Assembly (NCBI GenBank): GCA_022592445.1
Contig: JABYQR010000632.1
Coordinates: 1 to 14,877, forward strand
Length of the DNA: 14,877 nt
From: Cytidiella melzeri
Lineage: Eukaryota > Basidiomycota > Agaricomycetes > Polyporales > Irpicaceae
Reading direction: 5' to 3'
The notes beneath the pieces are model-generated. The model searched no databases. It was not told where the DNA came from and saw nothing but the letters and a program-made list of their open reading frames with translations. Below are positions 1 through 8,608 of the stretch, one piece after another. The translations under genes were made by a program, and so were the position numbers. Numbering within the stretch: the first letter of the stretch is position 1; every line of letters begins with the position of its first letter.

Positions 1-84
1 TTCACTCCTACTGGAATACCGCGCCTGACCCATCCTTGAACCTGCTTTTTCCCCGTTACAATTCGCACACCCTCTGAGGTGCGA

Positions 85-135
85 CTCACGCAACTTCGGA
101 TCGTCGTGTAGTAGTGGTCGCTCACGCAACTTCGG
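85..135. repeat. Pair of 15-bp direct repeats
   Basis: The 15-mer CTCACGCAACTTCGG occurs at 85-99 and again at 121-135, a 36-bp period. Nothing else recognisable was seen in 1-180. The pair may be a remnant of a minisatellite or a binding-site duplication. Confidence 0.6.
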
Positions 136-180
136 TGCGTGTCTTGAGGAATCACATTGACATGTGGAGTAGGGAGACGT

Positions 181-295
181 TTCCAGGCGACATCGTCAGT
201 GTAGCATCAGAGGCATAGACGACAACACACACCTTGTACTCTTCGTACAACAGCGGTGGACCTCGACACGTCGTCGAAGTTGGGGTGGATGGCGA
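181..295 (+). repeat. Partial copy (115 bp) of the 500-bp repeat
   Basis: This stretch matches 722-836 and 3210-3324 with only two visible substitutions (GTACAA for GTGCAA, AGCGGT for AGCTGT). The match begins at TTCCAGGCGACATC and stops after GGATGGCGA, so only the middle of the 500-bp unit is present. It is slightly more diverged than the other two copies, which are identical to each other, and so is probably older. The flanks show no relation to the unit. Confidence 0.85.
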
Positions 296-454
296 CCCAT
301 TCGCACCTTCTCCTCACCTCAGCGGCCGCTGCGTTCCAAGAGCCCGGGGTCACCACGTACACCACGGAGTTCGCGGGCTCCTGCATACCTCGCAAGGGAG
401 TTGGGGATACCTGTCGAGGAGGATGACTTACCTGGAGAGCTTCGACCGCCATAA

Positions 455-720
455 ATGCCTGCAGCAGTACAGCCTCGCTCAAGGAACAGCTCGTTGAATG
501 GACGCATCAGCGCGCAGGACTTCGATTTCGGGCGAGTGCTTGGGGAGGGCCCGGAGAGGTCATACTCTACCGTGAGTTCTCAACGTGTCTGGCCGGGATA
601 GGGTATAATTGGAGTGCCGCACAGGTTATGCTGGCGCGACAGGGGAAGTGGAAGCCTTGCCAACCGTCCGCGGCGAATCGCTGTGTCGCTCACTGAGTGT
701 GCAACCCGAGCGGTGCTCAT
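455..720 (+). pseudogene. Kinase-like fragment with a PDK1-type glycine-rich loop
   Basis: An ATG at 455 opens 39 codons that end in a glycine-rich-loop sequence, DFDFGRVLGEG then SYSTV, with a three-residue insertion (PER) in the loop. GEGSYSTV is typical of fungal PDK1/PKH-type AGC kinases. A canonical 53-nt intron can be placed at 572-624 (GTGAGT to CACAG), in phase 0. The next exon begins VMLAR, which continues the kinase beta-2 strand. After that the frame stops making sense. The adjacent frame reads TGEVEALPTVRGE, resembling the TGEVfAlKtV strand but with the catalytic lysine position as proline. No catalytic loop or DFG motif was found. I infer a dead fragment, displaced or captured. 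The exon junction lies at the left edge of the 500-bp repeat. Confidence 0.5.
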
Positions 721-1072
721 CTTCCAGGCGACATCGTCAGTGTAGCATCAGAGGCATAGACGACAACACACACCTTGTACTCTTCGTGCAACAGCTGTGG
801 ACCTCGACACGTCGTCGAAGTTGGGGTGGATGGCGAGTGGCGAAAGCAAAGTCCATTAAACGCTGATGTAAGTGGCTCCTCAATCCGTCATGATCAGATT
901 ACTTACCATTACTGACCTTTAATTACCATTACTTACTGTTACTTACTGCCCGGGACGGCATGGTCCGGCAACGGTAAGAAACATTACTTACATCCTTTAT
1001 TTACCCTGAATCTGACCCTCAACAATTATTTACTTACCTTACATCTCCGTTGAATTATCGACGCAACACTAA
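573..1072 (+). repeat. 500-bp direct repeat, copy 1
   Basis: This is identical by eye to 3061-3560. It begins TGAGTTCTCAACG and ends GACGCAACACTAA. Its right third is rich in TTAC words (ATTACTTACCATTACTGACC and similar), which read as GTAAGTAA on the other strand. TG at the start and an internal CA near the end would suit an LTR, but there is no clear primer-binding site after this copy and no polypurine tract directly before the second. An 85-codon frame at 609-866 (TTG start) is open in both copies because the copies are identical; I do not regard it as a proven gene. Confidence 0.9.
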
Positions 1073-1576
1073 TCTGCTGCCAAGCTTGAAACGTGCGGAC
1101 CGGGAGAGTTCATTGATGACGTAGGGGAAATGGCATATCCACGACCGTCTGTAGATATGCATAAAACCCTACGTCATTTCGGACACCCCGGGCCGAGGGT
1201 GTGAAACTTCACAAGTTTCGCAACGACCTTGAAAATGCTGTCATGCATGAACCTCCGACAGTAATATCCAGAACCACATAGCCAGATTCACCGGGTGCTT
1301 GAGAATGAGGGTGAAACTGCCAGAGCACAGGCCGTTGAAACCTCCGGGTGCTGGAACGGCCCACAGCTCAATGCATCGCAGCATATCTGCCAGCCACCAG
1401 CGTGTGATTTGGTCATGGTGGAGTTTACACTCGTAAATCGACAAATAATATGTTGAGGCTGACATTGAGGGCACCAGCGGTGTTGAGCATAAGGCAGAGT
1501 ACAAGTAAGTTTGCGTAAACATCGTAAATAGCCTCAAAAACACATCCCACTTCATATGCGGAAATGTATATTTCAT
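1073..1576. other. Non-coding stretch downstream of the HECT-like gene, with hairpins
   Basis: No gene is supported here. It is the 3' flank of the minus-strand HECT-like gene. An 11-bp perfect inverted repeat, ATGACGTAGGG at 1116-1126 and CCCTACGTCAT at 1167-1177, encloses a second pair, GCATAT (1133-1138) and ATATGC (1155-1160). A small hairpin GAAACTT-CAC-AAGTTTC lies at 1203-1219. A 111-codon minus-strand frame at 1241-1576 has no recognisable motif. Confidence 0.5.
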
Positions 1577-2991
1577 TCATACGATTTGAAAGCCGTCGGG
1601 TATGATCTGGCTGAAAAAGTAATCCTCAAAAAGTCTACGTTGCGGATTGGCCAGGATGTAGCGCAGATCGTCATCCATGTGAACGGTGGCGTAACGCAGG
1701 CATGCATGAAACTCAATCGCTCTTGCCAGCGAGTCCCGTTGCGGTGGCGGGTCAACGACAGGGACAGGGAGGTGGTGGACGATGTTAAACTACAGCAAAG
1801 AGAGATGAATAAAAGGGTCCCGCACAATATGGAGGACTTACACGTATGGCTTCCATGTCATCCTGAAGCGGTAATAGGTCGCTGCCAGTAGCTGCTCGCA
1901 GAAGCAGACGACTGCGTGTACAAGGGTCCTTCTCTGGGTATTGTGCGGGCAGAGTTGGACGGATTTCGAGGACGAACGGTGTATACCCAACCGTATTTAG
2001 GAAACTATTCAATTGCTCTTCAAACGCCTTCCGAAATGGCTCGAGCTCGTGCAAACGATCAAGCACAACCGGCTCGCTGTTGCTGCCGCGCTCAGGAACC
2101 CCAAACCGTCTCTGAGTGAACTTAATGCGACTTGTGAGGTCGCTAGGCTGTCGGACACGCCTGTTGTATGCCCGCGTGAGAAGGCTTTTGAAAGACCTGT
2201 ATGTAGCCAAAGGCTGGGGAAAACATGAGAAGGCGATCGCAATGCGGAACATCTCACTTACCCCGTTGTCCGAAAGGAGAAACGCATGTTGCGTGACCTC
2301 TTTGTGGGCGTCCAGGGGAACATTTGCACCCTGAACAATAGCCGCATAGTCCAGCTCAAGATGGGGACGTGTGGTGCCCAAAGTCCGGCTCATCAGTAGA
2401 CTGCGTGCGACCGCATTCCGCTCCGCGTCAGTACGATATGAACTGAGCACGGAGAGCTGTTGGTTGATCTTGTGAGCGAACATCAGCAAGAAGATTGTTA
2501 AAGAGATAATCACATTGGCATTAGCGTCCATAAAAAGGGCACCAACAGGGTTCAGATAACCGTCCGGAACAACTTCGTCGGGGCGAAGAGAGTCCCAGTG
2601 ACGCAAACCGTCGAGTGCGGTAGCGGAGATATGGTCTTTGAGAAAGATTGGATCGAAGTCGAAAGAGGCCGGCCCATCTAAAAGAAGCAAGGGGAGAAAA
2701 GGTGAGACCGGCAACGGGGCACCCACCCACACAAGATGAAGCATTAGCAGCGTGCCTGCTGCTCGAAAAAGTATGACGCGATAGGGGATAGGGGTGGAGG
2801 AGAGATGCCAGTTGGGTGCCATGTAACCTTCTCGGGATTGCCACAGCGAACCGTCCGAGAGAAGGATTTGCAACGCCTCTCGAATAATATCATTGCGTGG
2901 ACTGTCACCCGCACCGGCAGCACTGGTCTCAAGGTAAGTTGAAGAAGCGCATGGAGTATTACACAACAAAACTTACATATTCACCAACCAT
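1577..2991 (-). CDS. HECT-like (divergent E3 ubiquitin ligase-type) protein, spliced
   Basis: Proposed model: complement(join(1577..1789, 1842..2927, 2977..2991)), 437 residues. The 52-nt intron at 1790-1841 has GTAAGT and a CTGTAG acceptor and is phase 0. Splicing extends the protein by 70 residues beyond the unspliced stop. The 5' intron (2928-2976, GTAAGT, weaker GAG acceptor) is less certain; no ATG in the main exon lies early enough to be a natural start. The block LFRAAGTLLMLHL followed by PVSPF and the LLLLDG region resembles the HECT N-lobe. LLRAATGSDLLP, then spliced FNIVHHLPVP and FHACLR (Cys about 397), resembles the C-lobe with its catalytic cysteine. HECT ligases pass ubiquitin through that cysteine to substrates. 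Family assignment is from motif resemblance. The gene fills the space between the two identical 500-bp repeats, and its 5' end lies only 69 bp from the right copy, so an N-terminal part may be lost. Confidence 0.55.
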
Positions 2992-3060
2992 TTGAGCGGG
3001 AAAAAGAAGTGGGCAAGATGAAGAACGCCTCGTACCCGGACCGTTGTGCTACCCGACGCC

Positions 3061-3560
3061 TGAGTTCTCAACGTGTCTGGCCGGGATAGGGTATAATTGG
3101 AGTGCCGCACAGGTTATGCTGGCGCGACAGGGGAAGTGGAAGCCTTGCCAACCGTCCGCGGCGAATCGCTGTGTCGCTCACTGAGTGTGCAACCCGAGCG
3201 GTGCTCATCTTCCAGGCGACATCGTCAGTGTAGCATCAGAGGCATAGACGACAACACACACCTTGTACTCTTCGTGCAACAGCTGTGGACCTCGACACGT
3301 CGTCGAAGTTGGGGTGGATGGCGAGTGGCGAAAGCAAAGTCCATTAAACGCTGATGTAAGTGGCTCCTCAATCCGTCATGATCAGATTACTTACCATTAC
3401 TGACCTTTAATTACCATTACTTACTGTTACTTACTGCCCGGGACGGCATGGTCCGGCAACGGTAAGAAACATTACTTACATCCTTTATTTACCCTGAATC
3501 TGACCCTCAACAATTATTTACTTACCTTACATCTCCGTTGAATTATCGACGCAACACTAA
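3061..3560 (+). repeat. 500-bp direct repeat, copy 2
   Basis: This matches 573-1072 over the whole length with no mismatch found. The base before it is C rather than G, so the kinase intron donor GTGAGT of copy 1 is not reconstituted here, and no kinase first exon lies upstream. The right flank (ACCCTGCC...CTTGAAA) is loosely similar to that of copy 1 (TCTGCTGCC...CTTGAAA), so the true unit might run slightly further but diverged. Confidence 0.9.
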
Positions 3561-3670
3561 AACCCTGCCTCGAACTTGAAAGTCTGCCAGTCTGTTCCCA
3601 TCAATGGGAGCAATCCCACACCGGTGCGTAGACTACTCTACTTGCCAATGCATAATCTCCATGTGTACTA

Positions 3671-5000
3671 ATGAAGAGGGACGAAGCGATTACAGCTTCG
3701 ACAACTCAGATGTTGCCACTTCACGACGGTATCAACTGTACAACAAGGTTGGACGGCCTAGTCAGGTATGTGCTGTGTTGCGCATAGTAGTTCAGTATCA
3801 GCCACCGATATGCTAGCAGTCGGACCGTCACTGTCGTTGGCAGTGATAGTCCGCCTGAGGCTGTAGGGACCGTCAGAAAGAACAAGTCGCGTGCTGCCAA
3901 GATCGAAGTGGCATCCGGAAATTCCTTCGCAGTGAATAATTTTCCGGAGTGGGCCAGATCCGACATGAACCCAACTGAGAAGGGACGCATTGTTGCCTCC
4001 ATTGTCGACTTATACGGATGCCAGGCTGACCTGTGGGTTATTGACTATGGAGAGGGAGTGGTCTTTCTCGTGTTACTACAGCTGTTAACGATCATCTATA
4101 TCCAACGTTTCCCAAGCGGTCTGAGGTCGGTAAGTCCGATCGAATTTATGCCAACCTTTCGCAAACAATTTGAATCCTGTGCTTTGACTGACCGAGCCGC
4201 GGATTCCACGGTTGCTGTGTAATGGTAGGCTCGCCAAGCCATCTACGATATGTGTTCAAAGTTCGCGCAGGCGGTGCTGAACCACATGCATGCTCGGACA
4301 AAACGTACGCAACATATGGAAGTCAAGGCGTTAGTGATACTTGCTCTGAGCAGTACTGGCGAGTTGTACGATGGAGATGTCGAGAAACAGGTGCGTCTAC
4401 AGACCCTGCGTGATGGTCGAGTGCTGAGTCGGGGGTCGCATAGACAGACGTTTTTCAGGCACCGTGCGTCCTCGCCTTGTCGAGCACCTCATCTCATGTT
4501 ACCGCTCAATCTTGACACCGTTCGATTTTACCGGCTCCATCTACCTCTATGTCACATGCTGAGTATCGGTCTGCCAACAAGGCGTGCTGATCATGGCTGT
4601 ATGTGCAGTAAGTCACTGCAGTCTGAGACCGCTCGAAACCTACATGGTAATCAACCGTTAGGTACGCTGTGCGTTCAAGATGGATCAGATTGGGATACCG
4701 GTAGCCAGCAACAACAAGGTCACGGAGTACGCTGTCAAGGGTGATGTCCACGATAACGGTACAACGTCGTGTATAGTATGCGTGCCAGCAAGCAGCACCG
4801 GGTCGAAGACCTCATCATGAAAGCCTCCATGTACGACCGCTCAACCCAAAGTCATTATGTGTGCTTTCTGATCCGCACACAGTGACGATGACGATGCGAC
4901 TTTTGGCATCAATATTCGGAGCTCACCGGTCGCGAGAGCTCCTACCAAGAGTCCTGAGGATGACGAGGACGCTTTGTATAGTACGTTATAAGTTGGCTTG
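3671..5000 (+). pseudogene. Degraded multi-exon gene of unknown function
   Basis: The first three exons splice consistently: join(3671..3765, 3820..4129, 4229..4390), 189 codons. The introns are 3766-3819 (GTATGT to CAG; the TAG at 3816 is an alternative) and 4130-4228 (GTAAGT to GGTAG). The product has a basic stretch (RKNKSRAAK), then FPEWARSDMNP, a VDLYG..ADLW segment and ARQAIYDMCSKF. This pattern resembles a hypothetical protein family common near mushroom transposons whose function I do not know. Further right, family-like pieces appear in shifting frames: CAFKMDQIGIPV near 4668, RVEDLIMKASMYDR near 4800 and an acidic tail SDDDDATFGINIRSSPVAR near 4881. No intron of normal size joins them (candidate gaps are 18-22 nt), so frameshift decay is likely. 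A change of frame near 4055 also gives a better family-like reading. Confidence 0.4.
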
Positions 5001-5177
5001 AATTATGATATACATACCTATCACCCCGAGGCAATACCATGTGCACTTTTGTAGTTGAATCGTCAACTGATCTCCCAATGATTAATGATCCCTGGCTGAT
5101 CTGGGCGATGGTCTTGATCTTTATGAGTCCGTTACAACAGGACCGATTGGTGGATAATAACTTACACTTCGTCTACC

Positions 5178-5604
5178 ATGAGCACCGACAACCGTAATAT
5201 CCTGGCGATGAAGTCCCCGTTGTTTGGCCCTCCACAACCGCATCTACGTCAGAACATGACCAAGCGGTTTTCAGCACAGGCACTGGCACTGCATGATGGA
5301 CGGCACGGCGGTAAAGAGCTGTACATTGCCGTCGCTGGTGAGATTCAGCCTAGGGCTCGTATGTGCGGTACCGAGCTTGATTGACTGCGTCGTAGGTCTT
5401 GTCTACAATGTTAACAAGAAAAAAGAGCTGTTTTGCCCGGGTGGCCCACTTGACTTCTGCGCTGGGTGTGACGCTACACGTGCATTGGCACTCATGCCGG
5501 AGACGATAACCGAAGAAACTCTGACCGGCGATGTCAGTGATCTAGGAGAGGACGAGAAGCAACTCGCTGAATATTGGGGTTCCTTCTTCAGGTACGTAGG
5601 ATAA
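5178..5604 (+). CDS. Cytochrome b5-like heme/steroid-binding (MAPR) domain protein
   Basis: Model join(5178..5337, 5396..5604), 122 residues. The 58-nt intron (GTGAGA to CGTAG) is phase 1 and restores AVAG-LVYNVNKK. The spliced product contains ALALHDGRHGGKELYIAVAG, then LFCPGGPLDFCAGCDATRAL and an acidic C-terminus ending in WGSFFRYVG. This is the layout of membrane-associated progesterone receptor (PGRMC/Dap1-type) domains, which bind heme and support sterol-modifying P450s. Compared with that family the FYGPxGPY motif reads LFCPGGPL: the tyrosine equivalent to the PGRMC1 heme ligand is Phe, and the GPY tyrosine is Leu. Heme binding is therefore doubtful. Family members usually have an N-terminal membrane segment. 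A candidate (PWLIWAMVLIFM, after an ATG at 5078) lies upstream in another frame, so an extra exon is possible. The ATG at 5178 has a good ACCATGA context. A donor-like GTACGT overlaps the stop, so an alternative 3' exon cannot be excluded. Confidence 0.6.
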
Positions 5605-5783
5605 GCATCTTGGATTATTTGGATCATACTCATCCGGAGATGGCAGACATCGATTCGATGTAGTGGGTGTGATGGACACTTACAGGGAGGTCATAGCAGA
5701 TGCGCATGAAACGACGTCGGGAAGCACAACTTAGTTTGTAAATCGAGTAAGAGAAGGGGAATGTGATATCAATGTGTTGTTGG
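5605..5783. other. Tail-to-tail intergenic gap
   Basis: This 179-bp gap separates the stop of the MAPR-like gene (+) from the stop of the integrase-like gene (-). It presumably carries both 3' ends. No clear AATAAA signal or hairpin stands out. Confidence 0.5.
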
Positions 5784-7593
5784 CTACATTGGAACAACAC
5801 GAGCTTCGTATATAGTTGCACAAATAAGTCGCGCCCGCTGCCAAACAAGTCGGCGTATGGGCATTGCGTGGGATTGAAGATCCACCAAGGGATCCCGTGC
5901 CATAGCCTGCTCAAATGTGCGCCGCTCCTCCTCCGAAAAAGGGCAGTTTGGCGGTTCGCAAATGACCGCCGAAAACTGTGCAGGAATGGTCGGACCTGTG
6001 AATGGATTGGGATTGGGGGGAATGTCATCTGCGTCCTCGCGGTGGGCCATGACTTGAGGAGCATTTTCAATGACATCCCAATCCACACCGTAATGTGGCA
6101 AGTCCTGCGGGGGAACTTCTTCTTCAACCGGATCGCGCGGTGGCATAGTGCCTCGTATACCTTCTTGCGCCATCCCAAAGAAGAACATGTCTCTGGGAGA
6201 GCGTCGTCTCTCACCTCGGATCTCGATCTTGTGAGAATTCCAAGAATGAGCCCATTGTTGAGCTTCCTCGTTGATAGCGGCAAGGAAAAGGGTGTGCAGG
6301 AGCCAGATGTGATGCGGGTTGGAAGGATCGAGACTGTGATTGGCTTCCAAGTCCATGAAGAACTCCTTCCACTTCCTCCCAAAGCCAGTGGTGACATCGT
6401 ACCATAGTCGTTCGATGCGGGTGTTGTGGACAGAACTAGGAATGCGAATGAGTGCGTAGGGCTGCTGGATGGTCCATTGATTACGTACCGACCCCAAATA
6501 AACGACCCACGATTTGGCCCTCTGACATCCTCCATGAATCGCGCAACATCAACGTTCTCAACCCCATGGTCTGCACGTACACGACTGGGGACTCCATGTT
6601 TGTTGGTCATGTCAATGAACAGATGTAGGACGGTGGCAGCCCGATTGTTGTTATGGACACCGATGGCCAACACGAAGCGGGAAAAGCCATCAATGACACA
6701 ATGTATGACTATTTTGTAACGGATGAGGCCTGACATGCGGGGGTGAGTGATGTACAAACGTGAAGACAGATAAAACAAACCGTGCTGGCCGTCCATGTGG
6801 GCAAGAGACATGGGACCTGCCACCTTGTATCGTTGACGATGAATCTGTCGTTTACCAAAAATAGCCGGTGCTCCATGTACCCGGGTGTAGGACTCAGAGA
6901 TGCGACGCTGAGGAACATTGAGACCGTGCGTCGCCTTCAGATGCCCGGCTAGCATACGTCGGCCAAACGATGGGAAACTATTGAGTGCATCCGCCACATG
7001 TTGGTCTAGCTGTTCATCGCTGAGGGCGGAGTCCAGGTTTTGGGGTGCACCACGACCGCGGACTTGACCCGGTTGAGCTACGCCTGCTTCTAGAGCGCGT
7101 CGACGGATGGTGCGAGCCGAAACACCTGTCGCAGTGCCTACACCCTTAGGGCCGCGAAGGTCAAGCGCGGTCTGCAACCACAGAGTGTGAACATGAATGC
7201 GAGGGCGGCCACGCCGCTTGGTTTGAATGACTTGGACAATTGCTGGAGTTTGTGCCTGGGGTGGGTCGGCAGATCGATGACGAGCGGCGTCGAGGTCGTT
7301 CACCATGAGCTGGATGTTGCGTTGCAACGTGGCATACTCGGCAGGTGGAAACAAATCAACATGCTGTGGAAATATAGGCTCAGGTCAGAGAGACGTGCAT
7401 ACATCGCAACAACCCGGGATACCTCTTGGGCGGAGCGTAGGAGCGATAGGGCCTGTTCACGGACTGGATGCAGCCTCTGCGCATCACCGACCTGTGTACG
7501 GATGGCTACGCGGACTCGTTCATGCAAGACATGGGATGCAGAGCGCAGATTGTCCAATTGCTGGGCGTAAAGGACGAGGGAGGGAACTGGCAT
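5784..7593 (-). CDS. Integrase-core (rve/DDE) protein of a mobile element, four exons
   Basis: Model complement(join(5784..6435, 6489..6729, 6781..7363, 7423..7593)), 548 residues, no internal stop. Introns: 7364-7422 (GTATCC to CACAG, with a CTGAC branch site), 6730-6780 (GTTTGT to GTCAG) and 6436-6488 (GTACGT to CCTAG). Splicing joins MDGQHG to LIRYKIVIH and FIWGR to SVHNTRIERLW, both as expected for the family. Domains: helical N-terminus (1-60), a GRPR basic patch then an HTH-like segment (about 124-151), and the integrase core with catalytic triad Asp248 (HMDG), Asp305 (RADHG) and Glu340 (RIERLW), 34 residues between the last two. The motif HNNNRAATVL follows the first Asp. The C-terminus (WLLHTLFLAAIN, RSPRDMFFFGM, CPF.EE, RRLVWQRA) is complete. 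It would catalyse DNA strand transfer in the nucleus. No reverse transcriptase or LTR adjoins it, so the host element type is unknown. The start at 7593 is the only ATG upstream that gives this spliced N-terminus. Confidence 0.8.
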
Positions 7594-8181
7594 GGAAGCA
7601 CAAAGATGAGGGGAAGGAGGATAAGGGATACAGACAAAAAGTAGAGGGGACTCGGAGGATGGGGGCTATACAACCTGGAAGACGGGTTTGGACACAATTG
7701 GAACGTTGGGGATACCAGCGGCGCCAGGGGGTTTTGAGACATTAGAATGTTGGGGATACCAGCAGAGACAGGCGGTTGCCATGGATCACGTAGGTGTGTT
7801 GTATGTAGAGGCGAGGGCGAACGTAGAAGGAAGTTATGCAGCAGGGAGGTAGCACTAAGGCAGGACATAGGTTAACCGTGAGCAGATGGTAGATTGGATG
7901 TGAGTTTTGCATACCTCAAAGGAGGGGAGACGGCAGGCCAACCAAAGGCAACTGGTAGGTTTACCGTAGATAGTACGTAGGCATTGCGCAGGGAGGATGT
8001 AGGTGAGTCGCAGGGAAGCGGAGGGTTCACGCAGGGCAATGGTATGGCGGGAAGAGGACTCACGTATGATGATGTTACGTGGAAGCCAGGGGCGGCGTAG
8101 GGAAACGAAGGTGGATGGCATGTAGGGAGTAGGTGCGGAGAAGGCGAGTGGTGAGCGGATGGTGTGAAAGGCCATGCAGCC

Positions 8182-8250
8182 GCAGGGAGTGCTCGTGCGG
8201 CCGTAGGGAGTGCTCGTGCGGCAGTAGGGAGTGCTCGTGCGGCCGTAGGG
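8182..8250 (+). repeat. 21-bp tandem repeat, three copies plus a partial
   Basis: The unit is GTAGGGAGTGCTCGTGCGGCC. Copies lie at 8182-8202 (first T changed to C), 8203-8223 (last C changed to A) and 8224-8244, and a partial copy starts at 8245. The unit length is a multiple of three, so it produces heptapeptide repeats in all frames, which explains the repeated minus-strand ORFs over it. There is no sign that these are translated. Confidence 0.85.
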
Positions 8251-8255
8251 ATCTC

Positions 8256-8299
8256 GTGCAACGGTGTGTAATGCGTGTGCTCATGACACACCGTTGCAC
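8256..8299. repeat. 14-bp perfect inverted repeat (hairpin)
   Basis: GTGCAACGGTGTGT at 8256-8269 is the exact reverse complement of ACACACCGTTGCAC at 8286-8299, with a 16-nt loop. It directly follows the 21-bp tandem array. It could be an element terminus or a cruciform/hairpin; no following T-run suggests a terminator, and this is not a bacterial setting. Confidence 0.75.
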
Positions 8300-8608
8300 A
8301 CGAACTGCCTACACGTACCTATGCTCTACTCATGCAAATTGCAGGTTAGACGTGTGTTAGAAGGGGGATGCTATGTGTTGATGGTATGCAAAGGTAGGAT
8401 GATGTGTGAGATTGCGTGCAACGTTATGATATCGCAGGGAGATCGTAGGAGGACGTAGGAGTGTAGGGGGTCATAGGAAATCGTAGGAGGACGCGTGAGA
8501 TCGCGTGAGATCGCATGTGACCATGTGCGAGCGTGTGCAACAAGGAAGCGCTCATGAAACTTCGAGACAGAATTACAAAGTTCATATTTTTGTCCATCAT
8601 TCACCCTC

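Larger units (their letters stand above)
7594..8608. other. Repeat-rich, purine-biased region upstream of the integrase-like gene
   Basis: About 1 kb with no supported gene. The + strand is rich in GTAGGG, GCAGGGAG and CGTAGGAGG words, giving long Pro/Ser/Leu-rich open frames on the minus strand (for example 7872-8291) that I read as low-complexity artefacts. The 15-mer GTTGGGGATACCAGC occurs at 7705-7719 and 7749-7763. Near 8490-8520 GAGATCGCGT words repeat. If the integrase-like gene is transcribed, its promoter must lie in the first part of this region. Confidence 0.5.

Noticed and set aside
609..866. 85-codon open frame, repeated identically at 3097-3354
   Set aside because: It starts at TTG and is duplicated only because the whole 500-bp unit is. 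Part of it looks like a shifted piece of the kinase-like fragment. Identity between copies is not evidence of coding.
870..1072. TTAC-rich stretch as a telomere-like or centromeric repeat
   Set aside because: The TTAC words are irregular and short and confined to the right part of the 500-bp unit; there is no regular array.
573..3560. Helitron with CTAA end
   Set aside because: Both repeat copies end in CTAA, but the third copy ends CACTCA. No clear 3' hairpin or 5' TC end at an A/T site was found, and no Rep/helicase is present.
4250..4744. 164-codon + strand frame as one exon
   Set aside because: It runs past a good GTGCGT donor at 4391, after which the residues lose all resemblance to the upstream part. 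I use only the portion up to 4390.
5763..6407. 214-codon + strand open frame
   Set aside because: It is antisense to the conserved C-terminal exon of the integrase-like gene and has no recognisable motif.
7872..8291. 139-codon minus-strand Pro/Ala-rich frame
   Set aside because: It arises from the purine-biased sequence and the 21-bp tandem repeat, with similar frames open beside it. There is no domain.
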